Source: Plantago ovata
Taxonomy: Eukaryota; Streptophyta; Magnoliopsida; Lamiales; Plantaginaceae
Assembly (NCBI GenBank): GCA_028274465.1
Contig: CM051455.1
Span: forward strand, 40,051,290-40,115,289
Length of the DNA stretch: 64,000 nt
Direction: 5' to 3'
The position numbers were made by a program, and so were the translations under genes. The notes below the pieces were generated by a model. It worked only from the letters and a program-made list of their open reading frames with translations. It had not been told where the DNA came from and did no database searches. Positions within the stretch are counted from its first letter, which is position 1; each line of letters opens with the position of its first letter. Positions 34,500 to 47,497 of this stretch are shown here, piece after piece.

Positions 34500-37400
34500 T
34501 CAACGATCAATTCCTTCAATCTTGTCCTCAACTTCAGAATACAGCTGCTTCAATCGCTCAATGTTATCCTCTGTAGTATCCCAGTATCCACGCCCGTTCG
34601 CTTCCAAAAACGTCTGTACCAACTTCCTGAACGAGTTCGGGTTCGTGCTCATCAGCCTGTTCAACATCTCCGGGTCTTGAATGAATGTTGTGTTAGCCTC
34701 TTCATACACCCAGTTATCCACTTGTCCTGAAGTTGCACTCCATCCAACCGTGTTAGTCAGTCGTTTCTCAATCTCACGGACTCCCTCGTATCCACTTGAC
34801 AGCATTCCTTCGTACCATTTAGGGTTCAACAGCTTCGTTCTTGCATCGAGGCGTACAGTCTCAGATAGTGTACGTACCTAATCAAAACAAAAATGTTAAT
34901 ATCATTTCATACTCACTAAACATTCTGATTGCAATTCGCAGGATATGTAACGCAAAGATAGCGAATTTACCTGTGCATTAGCTGTGGTTGTATCAGCAAT
35001 ATAAGCACTTGGTTTCTTCCCATCCTTCCTCAGGTTCTGTACAAGATTAGTGGGATCTGAATCGAAGTAATGGCTAACATCTGTGAGCGAAATCTCTGAG
35101 GAATCAAGATTCTGGAAAGTGGCATCAGCTGTGCTTAGAGCCATCTCAAAGATCTTTCGTTTCTCAGCCATGCCTGCACCAGGAGCATCAGAGTCAAAAG
35201 CGAATGACTTTCGGCTCAAATACATGTCCTGGAGCTGCTTCTCGTCATTCCAAGTTGAATTCTCAACTGCAAGATTTATGTTGGATGAGTATGATCCTGA
35301 GGCGTTTGAGTAGATACGAGAAGCAGCTTCTCGCAATTCTACTCCTAATTCTTTTGCTTGCTCGAGCGCATGCTTTCTGACGTAATTTTGTTCTACAGGC
35401 TCATCTAGCTCAGCTACCATCTTAACTGCTCGATCGAGGAGATTCATCTGTACATATGACATACAAAAAGTTAGGATAATTGCGTAACCTAAGATGTAAG
35501 TTTTACCTGCAGATGAACAAACAGACGCAGTAAATGACAGCAACATATCAGTACCTGATTAATGAAGAGATCTCTGAATACACCAGAACAGTTCACAACA
35601 ACATCAACCCTCGGCCTTCCAAGCTCTTCAAGGCTCACCACTTCAACCCGGTTGACACGTCCAAACGTATCCGCAACCGGCCTAACACCAATCATCCAAA
35701 GAACCTGACCCAACGACTCCCCATAAGTTTTAATATTATCCGTTCCCCATAGCACAAGAGCAACAGTTTCTGGATATTTTCCTCCATTATCAATCTTTTG
35801 CCTCTCGAGCAACCTCTCAACAACCACCTTTGCACTCTGCATAGCTGCGGTTGTAGGGATAGCTTGTGGATCCAAAGCATGTATGTTCTTCCCAGTGGGC
35901 AAAACTTTTGGGTTACGAATTGGATCCCCACCTGGACCAGGCTCCACATATTTTCCCTCCAGGGCCTGTTTCAAACTTCCTAGCTCATTATCCGCCACGA
36001 TTAACTTCAAGCAATCTCCCAAGAACTGGAACAAGACCCTTAGCTTTTCTCTATCTGCCCTGTAGAACTTCGTGTTAGACAAGTAATCGATCCATGGCTC
36101 GTTGATCCCAAAACCGAAAATCTGTGTCAGCTTGTCAGCAACTTCAACAACCTGCATATAATTTGATTGGTAAGTAAATGTGATACAAATAAAAAACGGG
36201 AACTTAATCGAAAGAAAGCGAGTCATTAACAACCTGGCCTTTGCTGTTAGTGCTTCGGTCCACGAATGCTCTGATGGCACCACGTGATGCCTCTGTGATC
36301 GAGCGAAGCAGTTCAACATCTTTCAAGATTCCCTTGTCGCTACCGCGGTAGATATCCTCAATTCCTCTGCCTACGGTCTCGGCCAGTATCGATGGAAGTG
36401 CTGAGATCCCTTCCTCCGGACGATCCAGCGCTGCAATGTTGACTAGCGTAGCTACGGCCTCCAATGCAGTTGGTGGCTCGCCAATGACGTGGAGCCCACA
36501 GGGAAGTAGACGCGACTCAATCTCCATAATCTTGGAATACACCTTCCCAACCACAAGGTCTCGCTCTGCAGCTGAGATTTCAGCACCCTCCTCCGGAAGG
36601 TCAACGTCTTTGTCGAGATTGCACTGCTTTGCAGTGCTGATGATGGAACTCACAATTTGAGGACCACGTCCACTGTCTTTAAGTGATTGGTATGAGGCGA
36701 TAAGCTCACTTAGCTGCTTGAGTCCCTTGTATAACCCTGCATTCTCAGCTGGAGGTGTAAGGTAGCTGATAGTGTTTGCGTAACTACGCCTTTTTGCAAT
36801 TGTAGCTTCTGACGGATTGTTGGCTGCGTAATAGTACATGTTCGGGATGTTACCAATAAGACTGTCAGGGAAACAAGCGTCACTCATTCCAACTTGCTTT
36901 CCAGGCATAAATTCAAGGGAACCATGAGTTCCAAAATGAAGGACCGCATCGGCTTTGAATATTTTCTCAACGAACGAGTAGTAAGCTGCGAAACCATGGT
37001 GTGGACTTGCAGATTTGGAGAACAAGAGCCGCATAGGATCGCCTTCGTAACCAAAAGTCGGTTGCACACCAATGAAGACATTTCCATACTCTTTTCCATA
37101 AACTAGAAGGTTTTCTCCATCAGAGTTCAAGTTGCCAGGTGGTTTTCCCCAGTTTTCTTCCAGAGCTTGGGCGTATGGAGTTAGATTTTGGTACTCACGA
37201 ACGCCCATTTTGTAGACTACATTGAGATTCGGACTGTTGAATTGAGCCTCTTTGTCGTGGATAATCTCTTCTATCAGGGCTTCTGAGGTTTCTGGGAGAC
37301 CATTGACATTGTAGCCATCCCTCTGGAGTTCCTTAAGTACCGAATAAATGGAAGCAAAGACATTCAAGTATGCTGCAGTTCCAACATTGCCTTTGTCTGG

Positions 37401-39713
37401 TGGGAAGCTGAATACGGTAATCGCTAACTTCTTCTCTGCCTGCAACCGAACAATTGAAACTTAATTAGCAAGGATATTACATGGTGTTCTGAGTCAACAA
37501 TGCTTGAAGGAATTCTAGCAGACATATGTTATAACTGAATCCTACAGAATTATAAACGTGCAGTTGTTGAGCATATGAATGCATGTCTAAATTGAGGTAT
37601 GGAACAGTCTATAACGTCTCAGACGATTGACCAATTAAAGCAGATATAATCTTCTTGAAATCATGTTTTTTTAAGTAAGCATCATGTTATATTTTCAGCT
37701 TATTCTGAACCTTATAGGACTTGCTTTCACTCACTCCATTCTACTGAGACTAACAGATATACCAAAAAAAATAAAAAAAAATAAAAATCGTTGACAGCAA
37801 TCAGAATGTTACCTTCTTCTTCCTTGTCAGTTCTGCCCACTTGACAGCTCTGGTACAGAGCTGCTCCACTCTCTTGTGAAGAGCATGTGATTTTCCTGCA
37901 GTTGAGCAACGTAAAAATCATGTCTATGAAACGATACATCACTACTAGAACTCAATAATAAACTACCAAACTAGTAAGTTTCAAATCATTTATGTGAATC
38001 AGCTACTGCTCAAACTTCATTCCAACATTAGAACTTCAGCATTTACATTTTGCATTCTACTTAATTCAATTCAAAAACTCATATATGGAAGAAAATTACC
38101 AAGTACGTATGTTTTATAGACTTATTAGTATCACACCTAATAACATGAGAACAACACTAATAAGTTGAGCAGAAAGAACATTAGAACTTCAGCAATTCAC
38201 ATTGTGCAATCTCTACTCAATTCAAAAGCTCATGTATGAAACAGTATTTACAAAATTAAGTACCAACAGTCAAAACATTATCGCAAACAATAGCATGAGA
38301 ACATCACATACCAGTTCTAGGATCCCGTCCTGCGAAAATAATCGGCTCCATTGCACCATCAAGCTCCGGTAGAGCTACCTGCAATGCCACTTGGATAGGA
38401 TGCAACCCCAACGTACTGTTCAACCACTCCTCCGTAGTCTGGAACACCAAAGGCACCGCCACGAGGTAAGGCACATCAAGCTTCATCAATGCCTCGATAG
38501 CCCTCGGATGGTCCTGTCTCGCTGGTCCACCAACGAGGGCGAAACCAGTAAGTGACACAACCGAGTTAATCATTGGCTTCTTCGTCATCGGGTCAATAAA
38601 GTACTTCTCCACTGGCCCCGAAAAGTCAAGCCCTCCAGCGAAAATCGGGATAACCTTAGCCCCTCTGGCCTCAAGCTCCATGATCACAGCCACATAGTGA
38701 CTATCATCACCAGTCACAATATGACTCCTTGCCAAAACAAGTCCAATAACCGGTGCGTTCTTACTCTTAAGCTTCTCATTCGCATCCCTCCTTGTACCGT
38801 ACCAGTTCAAGTACTCCTTAACATCATCATACATACAAGGAGCCAAAGGATGCCAAATGCCTGTATCTAAGTACAAAACAGGATCCGCATACTCGACCTT
38901 CGTTCCCTTTAAAGCCGGAACATATGAACTCGAAATCATCTTGACAAAGTTCACCAAGTTATCAGGCGAACCACCGAGCCAAAACTGCAAGCTTAGTATA
39001 TACATTCTTGCATCCTGCGCCTTATCACTTGGCAAGTACTTCAAGACCTTAGGCAAGGTTCTCACAAGCTTCAACATACTATCAGCAAACCCTGCTGAAG
39101 ATTTATTCTTCTTGAAGAGTTGGAAGAACGGACTTTTCGACTGGCCAAGCTGCGACATGCTAAACGAGCCTAATTTGTTGAGCCTCATCACCTCAGGCAT
39201 TGAAGGGAACACCAAGACTGCATCAAGTCTCTCCCTTTCTTTCTCAACAGCTGCTTTCACCTTTAAGGCCAACTCCTCAACAAAAATGAGCGAACCTATG
39301 AACACATTAGCATCCTCAAGATCTTTACATAAGGACTTGTATGTAGCTTCATCTCTGAGCTCCTCAACTAAGTACCCCACAACCTCAAATGATGCAAAGT
39401 CTGAACTCTGGTTCAGGGTTTGGACTGCAGCCGTGAGGGAAGATTGGTATTGGGCTTCTAAGACTACGTAGACTATTTTTACGGTCGGAAGGTTTCGCGA
39501 GGAATCGGGGATGATTCTACGGACTTCAGGGGAGGTTTGAGTGAACATGCCATTGCCAATGGCGTTGCACTTGAACTTGTGTGGTTTGGTGTTGGTTTGG
39601 TTGAGCTTTTTTGGGAGGAATGAGTGTAGGAAGTAGTGTTTCTGTGAGATTGATGAGAGGTTATCTGTTTTGGAGTTGGGGAGTGTAAATGGCGATGAAA
39701 TCAAAGAAGCCAT
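34500..39713 (-). CDS. CHLH: Magnesium chelatase subunit H (CHLH / GUN5)
   Basis: Six exons in order of transcription: 39713-38312, 37895-37813, 37439-36234, 36151-35555, 35447-34971 and 34877-34500. They give 1380 aa with all phases fitting, the same length as Arabidopsis CHLH (1381). Residues 1 to about 50 are a Ser/Thr-rich chloroplast transit peptide ending near KFKCNAIG. Highly conserved stretches include [79 protein letters not shown] and [20 protein letters not shown]. The protein binds protoporphyrin IX and, with CHLI and CHLD, inserts Mg2+, the first committed step of chlorophyll synthesis in the plastid. It is also known for plastid-to-nucleus signalling. The gene is intact. Confidence 0.98.
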
Positions 39714-40023
39714 TGATGTTGTTAAAGAAGAAGAAAATACTCACACAGGGCAGTAGTAGTAGTAGTATACTGTTTTCTTGATTATGCACAAAATTGGTTT
39801 GGTTTGGTTTGGTTGTATGAAGGAAATATTTACCACAACTAAGACTACACAGAGAGAATGAAGTTAGAGGAAATGAACACCTCTCTCTGTTGAACTTGGA
39901 ACTGGAATTGAAGTGGAACACCTCTCTGTGTTGTATCTTTTCAGGAGTGAAGAGAGTGTGTTTTGTAGCATGTAAATGGAGGGTAAATGGAAGTTTTTTC
40001 TGGTTAGTGGTAGGAGAAAGGGA

Positions 40024-40029
40024 CACGTG
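40024..40029. promoter_or_regulatory. G-box (CACGTG) upstream of CHLH
   Basis: CACGTG within the palindrome GACACGTGTC, about 310 bp before the CHLH start codon. G-boxes bind bZIP and bHLH factors such as HY5 and PIFs, and CHLH is light- and clock-regulated in other plants, so a functional site is plausible. A GATAAG (I-box-like) occurs at 40208-40213. Direct binding is inferred. Confidence 0.55.
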
Positions 40030-41246
40030 TCAACAAGGGTAGAGTGCATTTTGAGGCTGAGTTTTGTTTCATAGGATTCTAGAGAGAGAGTGTCTACTTG
40101 TACTTTGTTCTATCTGTTGGAGAAATTTGTGATTGAGTTTCTTGAAATTTCATTGGTGGGTTTGGATTCTCAGTACAGATGGACTGGAGGAAGTAGGATG
40201 ATATGATGATAAGGAGAGAGATGGATAGGAGGGGAGATTTTCGTCGTGTCACTGTTATGGTTCACTTTTTGGTTGATTTCAAGTTTGTGACCCTCAGTGA
40301 AAAGGGACTGATATTTTTATTTAAATGTGTGGGTTATGATGGGTCCAAGTTTTTTTACATGTTTTGAATGGAAGATGATGATGAGGTAGAAGAAGAATAC
40401 AAGAGTGAAGCGCATAGGACATAAAACAGAGTACAGAGTTTTGCAGGTCACATTGGGACACACGTATCTCTAGTGTTCACCATACCTTAGAACAAATTCT
40501 TGGCGGAATGTGTTTTTGATGTAAAGACAAATCACGTTTTGTTACATTGTTCACTCACGAGTCATATTATGTAAGATAATATTTACTGTTATGGGAGGTT
40601 ACTTTGTTGGAGCGAGAGGGTTGGAAATGTGGGTGAGGATTAAGTGGAGTAGAATGAATGAATGTGTGCATCTTTTACGTTATTAAAAAACTTTCAAGAT
40701 GATGTTTAAGAGGTTCTAACTTGTCGGAATGGATCGAGTGATCCTAGAGATTATAGGACCTTGAGCCCTTACATATTACTAAGTTTCAATTGGGAAAATT
40801 CCATTTTTAGTTCTGTACACTAGTTTCCGGGATTGCAAGGAGCCTCGATGAAGGCACTGGGGGTATAATGATGATGATTACACTAGTTTCTTGGAGAAAA
40901 GATTGTTCCATCTCCAGTTTTAAGAGATGGAACTGATACTTATGGTTCCTACTGGTCACAAGGCTGTAGGACCGATTTTGTTCCTATGCCATAAATGGAA
41001 TTCAGAATATCCCCTATCAAACCATCCATAACTTTACTACTAGTTGACATCAGAGGTTAACATCCATTAGGCAACACAAATACTGATCCAGAGTAGACTA
41101 CAATGTGGAGGCAGGAATAAAGCTTTGACATAAAAGCACAAACTATTAATGATCTCTACGATGGCAAATATTACCACCAGCGCAGGACTATGAAATCGCT
41201 ACACATCCCCTGACCTACAAAAATGTTTCTAACCGGTAAAACCTTT
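40030..41246. other. Intergenic stretch between CHLH and RRP43
   Basis: CHLH promoter side followed by the 3' flank of RRP43. No ORF, RNA gene or repeat recognised. Confidence 0.5.
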
Positions 41247-44200
41247 CTAATCAACTTCCATATCAGCAATTGCTTCATTCAAGATCGTCTGAAGTTCTCT
41301 CACTCTTTGTTTTGTTAGTTTGATGCAATCCTGCAGAAATGGCCTTTTTATGAGTGATACACTGAAGTCTGAATATATCTATGATTTACATTTTAAGAGC
41401 AAGCAGGCATGTGAAGACATGTAATATGAGTAAAATATTTGGCATGCTGTAAGCAAAGAGATATTTGCCTAATTAGTCTAACTGTCTAAGCAATAGTTAG
41501 ACAACGTCTAAGATTTTTCACATCAATTAAAACTCATCCATGCTAGAGTTAGTTACTACCTCTAGGCATGGAACTGAGTTCATTCTGTTTGCCCAAAATT
41601 TATGTAATGCCCAAAACAAGCAGTTCTGTGTTTTTTCAAACTATAAAGTGCTTCTACAGTGTCTTCTTACCTAACTTCTACACCTACTACTGAATAAGCA
41701 GAGCAGAACTTGGAAGGCTCTGTTTGCTTAGTGCTTCTCAATGTTCTCATGGTAACTGTAATAATTTTAAAGTGATCAGGAAACCATTATCCCTCAAATT
41801 TAAATGCAACTGCTGTGTACCCTTTTACAGATATATTCCTGTTTTTTGCGCATTAATTAGCTATTGGCATGGTTATTTGCCATAATTAGCTTTATTAAAT
41901 CCAGTTTTGAAAAGCTTTGCAAGTATGAAAACTTCATATATTATATTTGCAAACACTAACTAGTAGTACTTCCAAATTTCCACTGCATTTGTTACTTATT
42001 TTCTACTACTCATAAGTATAACAGCTGCTTGCCAAGTAGCAATAAAACACTACCTAAGAGGATTGCCAAAAAAAAACCTTTGCCCAAATAGGAATATCCT
42101 TAAAATACAAACGAGGCGACAATTACCTGGATTGCTGAAATCTGTGCGAGACCTGTTCCACCTGGTTTGTTGAGTGATACGAGCTGAAAAGATGAATCCA
42201 GTACCACAGTTAGAAATGTTTCCATGATAGACTCTTCCTCGGAGGTAGGATCTGCCAGAATGTAGTTCTTGTGAAGTATGCACGTCAAGGCAAATGGCAC
42301 ACTATTCATCTTGAGCTTACTCTTCTCTTTGTTCACAGGTTCCTTTTCCTTCATTGCTCCAACATTATCCTGAGGTAATAGGACTATCCTCCCATCATCG
42401 TTGAGAGAGACTATCGGAATTTGCACTGCAGGGGCAGAACTTAGAACAGTAAGATTTTATCCAAATTACAACTTATTATGTTAAGCAGCAAGTCCTGGAT
42501 TTTGCAACTTAAAATGCCTTTAATTGTTACTTCGTTTAAATGTAACTTTCTATAATGAAAAAAGTCGCTGAACCGCTCACCCACACATTGAACACAAGTG
42601 ATAAAATTGAGGCTCAATCCAAAAAAAAGTGAAATAGTAAGTTTACATTACATCGCAGCAAATGAGAACACCAGGTAACAAACTTACAATGCGAGAAAGC
42701 CGCCACTGCAGAAAGTAATGCCGCATCGAGAAGTGCACCATCAGCATCCAAACAGTATATATCCTACAAGTGTCATTGTGATAGTTTGATATGTTACAAT
42801 TGTTGAGTCATGCACAACAACTGTATTATTTTGTACGACTGCTACGGGAAATTTTAATGTTCATTACCAGGTAGGCCATCCAAGCAGCCTTGCCACTGAC
42901 CAAGGACAGCTCCTTCAGGTCAATCATGCCAGAACTGCATAAATTACAGCTCATAACATAAGTACATGAAGAACAAGTTCTAAGTATAGCCATCAGAAAG
43001 TGAAGGCTGAAGTGGGAGGAAACAGTAAATTTGTTGCTTTAAGAACATTTCAAAAAGGCAGCATTGGTTGATTCTTTTGCGTGATTCATATTTATGTAGC
43101 TGTAACAATACTTCCTATGTGTAAGGTCTTGTGACTTGTCATACTACTAAAAAAAATTACACAAATTAGCAGAGAAAAAACTGAATTTGCTGACTTGGAA
43201 TTAGATATGATAGATAGATATAAAGATCAGAAAATGAAAGCTTAAACTCTTCAGCACATACAAAGTAATATAAAGGAATATGGCTGCTGAGATAGTGTCA
43301 AGTAATAGCTTGCCTCAAAATGATGTCAGATAATTGCTTAGATATTACTGGTGCTATCTCTGCAGGCCGGCCAGGTCGGACAAGGGGAGAACAAATTGGA
43401 GGCATGTGAAACTCAATAGCTGGAGAAATAAATAAGTGTCAGCAAACTCTGCTGGGGAAAAGAATAAAAATTAGTAAATAAATAATAAACCACAAATCGA
43501 GTACATTAAAATTGAACCTATGCATCCTTCATCAGGAGCCTCAATAGTTGGAGTCATGACTTCCATTTTGATGGCAGCTAGCATGCTCTGAGAAAGATAT
43601 GGAAGCTTATTTAGTTCACAAAAGGACAAATAAATCTGAAGCAACAACAAGATGACTACTAGTCTTTCCCGAAATCATTTTGTTTCCCAATCATAGTGTG
43701 GCCTGTGTGTAGGACTCATCCACTTTAACATCCTAGATAACCCAAACAAAGGCTGTAGTTGAATTTACGGTATACTTAAAACTCAAATTAAACTCTGCTC
43801 TCGGTATCCCTAGATTACCCAATTTTATTAGAGAAGCAATCCAAGAGGCAAGTGGTTACTAATGTTAATTTGAAATACTTCCATGTGCACTGCGCCATTG
43901 TCTAACATCGGGGACTATAATGCAACTCAACTGGTTAAGCAATGCCAATCTGATGCCTATTCTGTTAGCGCTAGAGCAAACGTTTACAGTTTGAAAGAGT
44001 TGATGTTTCATTGCTCATAACCATTCTCTGCTCTCAATTCTTGATGTCTTACTTGTACCTCTAGATGAGAACCTATCAGAAATTACTAGAATAAATGGAT
44101 TGTAATGTTTACCACATTATGACACAGTTTAGGAGAGAAGGGTAAACACATGTTAAACAAATCACTTACAGTGGAACCTATCTTTGCTAGCGCAGATCCA

Positions 44201-44480
44201 TTAGCCGATGCAACAGCACCTACATTTGATGAAGGAACAAAGTTGAGACTAACACATTCAGCAATACACAAGGAAGCCAAGACAAACATATGAGGCGAAC
44301 AAAAAACAAAACGTACTAACCAAGCACAAGAGTTGTGTCTCTAGCTTTACCAAGCTGTCTACCATCCGGTCTTATCGATTCAAGCAGGTGACGTTCATGA
44401 AACTTGAGAGGGAAAAGCCTTCTGAAAGCATCCTGTTCCATATCTGCAGATAGATCATTTGGTGCATTCGTAGTCGCCAT
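41247..44480 (-). CDS. RRP43: Exosome complex component RRP43 (RNase PH-like)
   Basis: Eight exons in order of transcription: 44480-44321, 44219-44170, 43587-43518, 43419-43314, 42934-42868, 42763-42688, 42425-42127 and 41330-41247. They give 303 aa in frame (Arabidopsis RRP43, At1g60080, about 302). The N-terminus reads DAFRRLFPLKFHERHLLESI then RPDGRQLGKARDTTLVLGAV. Later blocks are IEFHMPPICSPLVRPGRPAE, YCLDADGALLDAALLSAVAA and FALTCILHKNYILADPTSEE. RRP43 is one of the six catalytically inactive RNase PH-type ring subunits of the nuclear/cytoplasmic exosome. Intron 4 uses a GC donor (GCAAGC, 43313-43308). The start codon lies only 117 bp from the outer end of the giant inverted repeat, so its promoter is partly inside it. 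Confidence 0.95.
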
Positions 44481-44928
44481 TCTGATTCACTCACCTACAG
44501 CCCATGCCAAAAAGAAATTACTTCCACACAATATCAGTGTTTATTTCCTTCCAGTAAAGTAACATGAGAATAACATCAAATTTCAGCTCAAACATCAATT
44601 ACAAAATCAGTGTTTATCTATAAATTGATTGAATAGCTTAGATATATGCTTTATCCTACAAGTAGCACACAATTCACTTATTTATTACTTTCCATGACAC
44701 CAGAATCGATCAATTTTCAGCTCAATTAAGTGGCTATTACACAACCAGTGTTTCATCTCTCAGTCGATTAGATAAGATATATACATTCTCCTACAACACA
44801 CGGCTAGGAGGCAAGTGAAACAAACCAAGTCTCCAACCATTTTCATCTTAATAGTTTCTAATTTACAACAAATACGCAGAGGTAAGTGAAGGAGAAAAGT
44901 AATTCAGTGCGAAGAATGAACTGAAGAG

Positions 44929-46241
44929 TAGGCCTGGCAATTGGTCCGGATCGGACCAGTCCTCCATGGACCGGACCGGTGCGGATCGGATCCGTTGCTG
45001 GTCCGAAGGAAGACTGGTCGGATCGGTCCAGGATCCGGGCCGGATCGGATCCTTGATCCGGCCCGTTTTTTTGCTTCTTTTTTTTCCTGCTTAGTAGTCT
45101 CTTTCCCCAGGCCCAGATTTGTTATTGTTTTGACTTTTTTCTGGATGTTTTCAGGATTTTATGTATGGATAATTTATTATCTCATTTTGTATTTTATATA
45201 GGTGGGTTTCTTGATTATTAAAAAAAATGCACTATTTTTATGTGACGAACAAACAACGATTTTGACTAAGAAAACTAATATGCATTAAGATACAAGTATT
45301 AATAGTGCAATACATAAATTCAGCAAACTCCCACAGAACCATTTCTTTATTTTTCTCAATTTTAAGCATTTAGCTACTACTAGTGTAAATTTTATCAGTC
45401 TGCAATATGACAAAATGCAGCCACTAGAAACCAAGTGTAATAGAAATGCAAAATTAGAATCCCATCTAGCTTGGTTATCGATTCCGAGCTATACAAACTA
45501 CTCTACTACTGAAGGCACAAATTCTATAATCCAGAATCCAGATAAATCAATAATAGAATCACAATCTCACAAAATGCAAGCAGTAGCAATTGGAGATATC
45601 CTGACGCCAAAACGCAAGCATAATACACAGTACTATACGGAAGCAAGTCAAGCAACAACCAGATGAACTGAAATATTCACACAGGCAAATTATCAAACAG
45701 TTGGTGCTCAAACAAAAAGTTTCATTTAAACTTAGAATCTTCAAATATACTCAAACAAAATTGAAACCCCAGATGGAGAAATAACTAATTACTTCACAAA
45801 AATCAGTAAAAGTAGTACAATACCTTGGATTTTGAGTATCTAATTGAGTTGGGTCCAGAAATGGATCTTCTTACTCCGTAGCTGAATCGAAATTGCAGTT
45901 ATAAGCACTGGAAATCTGGACAGTAGAATCGAGATTGGAGAGATGTAAATCAAGGCGTTTTAATTTGGGGAGAGATGCAAATCGAGCCGGAAGAGAGGGG
46001 GCCGAGAGGCATAGTTTTAGGTTTGAGTTCCAGGAAAAACGGCGAGTGTATTTAGTAAATTGCGTATTTGTGTTCGGATCATCTTTTGATCCGATGGTCC
46101 TTGGACTAAAGTCCAATCCGATCCCGGACCAATTGGTCCGGACTTTCTTCAATCCGACAGCATTGGAATTGGTCCGGATTCGGATCGGACCGGTCCAGAT
46201 CGGATCAAAATCCGCGGATTGGATCATAATTGTCAGGCCTA
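44929..46241. mobile_element. Non-autonomous hAT element, left-arm copy (1313 bp)
   Basis: Terminal inverted repeats TAGGCCTGGCAATT and, from the other end, TAGGCCTGACAATT. An 8-bp target duplication CTGAAGAG lies at 44921-44928 and 46242-46249. The subterminal 150 bp on each side are dense in GGTCCGGATCGGACC-type repeats, typical of hAT ends. No transposase; the Gly/Pro/Asp-rich ORFs inside are translations of these repeats. It sits about 450 bp upstream of the RRP43 ATG. Confidence 0.9.
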
Positions 46242-46422
46242 CTGAAGAGAAACAAACCTTAATGCCACTGGTGGTGGTGTTACGGCGGAGCCGATTAGGA
46301 GCGGCGGAAGAGAATAAAATGATGGTGGTAGGTTTTTTTTTCTTTTGATATTGATAGAGAGGCATTATTGCAGGTTTTGTCTTGTCGTAGAACATGATTA
46401 GTAGTTCTTGTTATTTCTCTTC

Positions 46423-46518
46423 TCAGTTGCCGCCTGAACTGCACGCCATCTGTTTGAAGTAATTTCTTTTTGGCATGGGTTGTAGGTGAGTGAATCAGAA
46501 TGGCGACTACGAATGCAC
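46423..46518. repeat. Shuffled micro-fragments of CTU2 and RRP43 5' ends, left arm
   Basis: 46456-46518 is a 63-bp copy (one visible mismatch) of the RRP43 start region 44462-44524 in opposite orientation. Joined to it, 46424-46449 is the first 26 nt of the CTU2 coding sequence (minus strand), followed by AGAAGAGAAATAA, which in the real gene lies before the ATG. Order and orientation are scrambled, and the joints share a few bases (for example AACTG). Confidence 0.8.
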
Positions 46519-46549
46519 TGATTTTTTGGTTATAAAGCTCCATTTTTGT

Positions 46550-47089
46550 GTAAATTGATTAGCTCAAGATGCCTTTGTGTAAATTGATGACAGAAAATAA
46601 TTAACCCATTCCACCCTCAATAATTAAACATCACCCACAACAACGTAATCCAAATCTGAACTCCTTAATCACATGACAGACGCATAAAATGGATTTCCAG
46701 CAGATTTTAATTAACAGAATCAACAGAAGAATAAAATTACCCAGATTCTTGTAGAGGCGCACGAATTAATGGAGGGAGAAGAGAAAGAGGTGAAGGGAGC
46801 ATACCTCGTGGTCCGGTCACCGGTGGCTTGCAGCGGCCGGTTGATAGTGGATGGAGATTGGAATGGGAGAATGAGATCGATCCCCAAATTGGAAAGATGA
46901 GAATAGGGAAGAGTTGCAGTGGCTGCCTATGTGTGCTGTGAAAAGAGATATGGCAAATGAAGAGAATCTAGGTTAAAGAGGAAGTATATATAATTATTAT
47001 TAATTATTAAATTATATATGTGCATATATATTTATATAATATATAAATATTATATAAATATTATTAAATATTATATTTATATTATCCAT
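46550..47089. other. Arm segment of unknown origin
   Basis: Unique apart from its mirror copy (55483-56022). It includes a G/C-richer part (46.75-46.95 kb) and an AT-rich run of TATATAAATATTAT units (46.98-47.09 kb). No ORF worth calling. Confidence 0.4.
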
Positions 47090-47260
47090 GTTCGTATGTT
47101 CGTGAACTGTTCGCGAACAACCGAACAATGAGTAACATGTTCGTCTTCGGTTCGTTAACTTAACGAACTTGTTCGCGAACCGTTCGAACTTGACCGAACC
47201 GAACATTGACCGAACAATTTAGCGAACGTTCGCGAACGTTCGGTTCGTAATACAGCCCTA
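47090..47260. mobile_element. hAT-like element end rich in GTTCG/CGAAC, left arm
   Basis: About 170 bp packed with GTTCGCGAAC palindromes and CCGAAC units, ending ...TACAGCCCTA. Read from the other side it begins TAGGGCTGTATTACG, a hAT-type tip with subterminal repeats. The opposite end and target duplication were not found. Mirror copy at 55312-55482. Confidence 0.5.
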
Positions 47261-47497
47261 GTGACAGGGAAGCAGGTGAACTAATTTATATGCGAACAAG
47301 TTACTCCATATGGATTATTTGTATTATTAATAATATTACACTTTTTGCCACCGATTAAAATTGTGAAACTAGCCCACTTGCTGAAAATTTGTACATAAAT
47401 TCTGAAATTAGGCTAATCATTGGCCCATGTTCAACCGATGAACCGGCCCAATAATCACCTTACTGACGACAATTCAAAAGTTTCCCAAAACCCTCGT

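Noticed and set aside
43917-43990. tRNA-like box A (CAACTCAACTGGTTAAGC) in RRP43 intron 2
   Set aside because: No box B or cloverleaf follows; not enough for a SINE or tRNA.
44941-45201. Gly/Pro/Asp-rich ORF (and partner 57352-57633)
   Set aside because: It is a translation of the subterminal GGTCCGGATCGGACC repeats of the hAT element, not a protein gene.
45871-46395. 174-codon ORF on minus strand with partner 56177-56701
   Set aside because: It crosses the hAT repeats and their border, has no domain, and its partner is simply the mirror copy.
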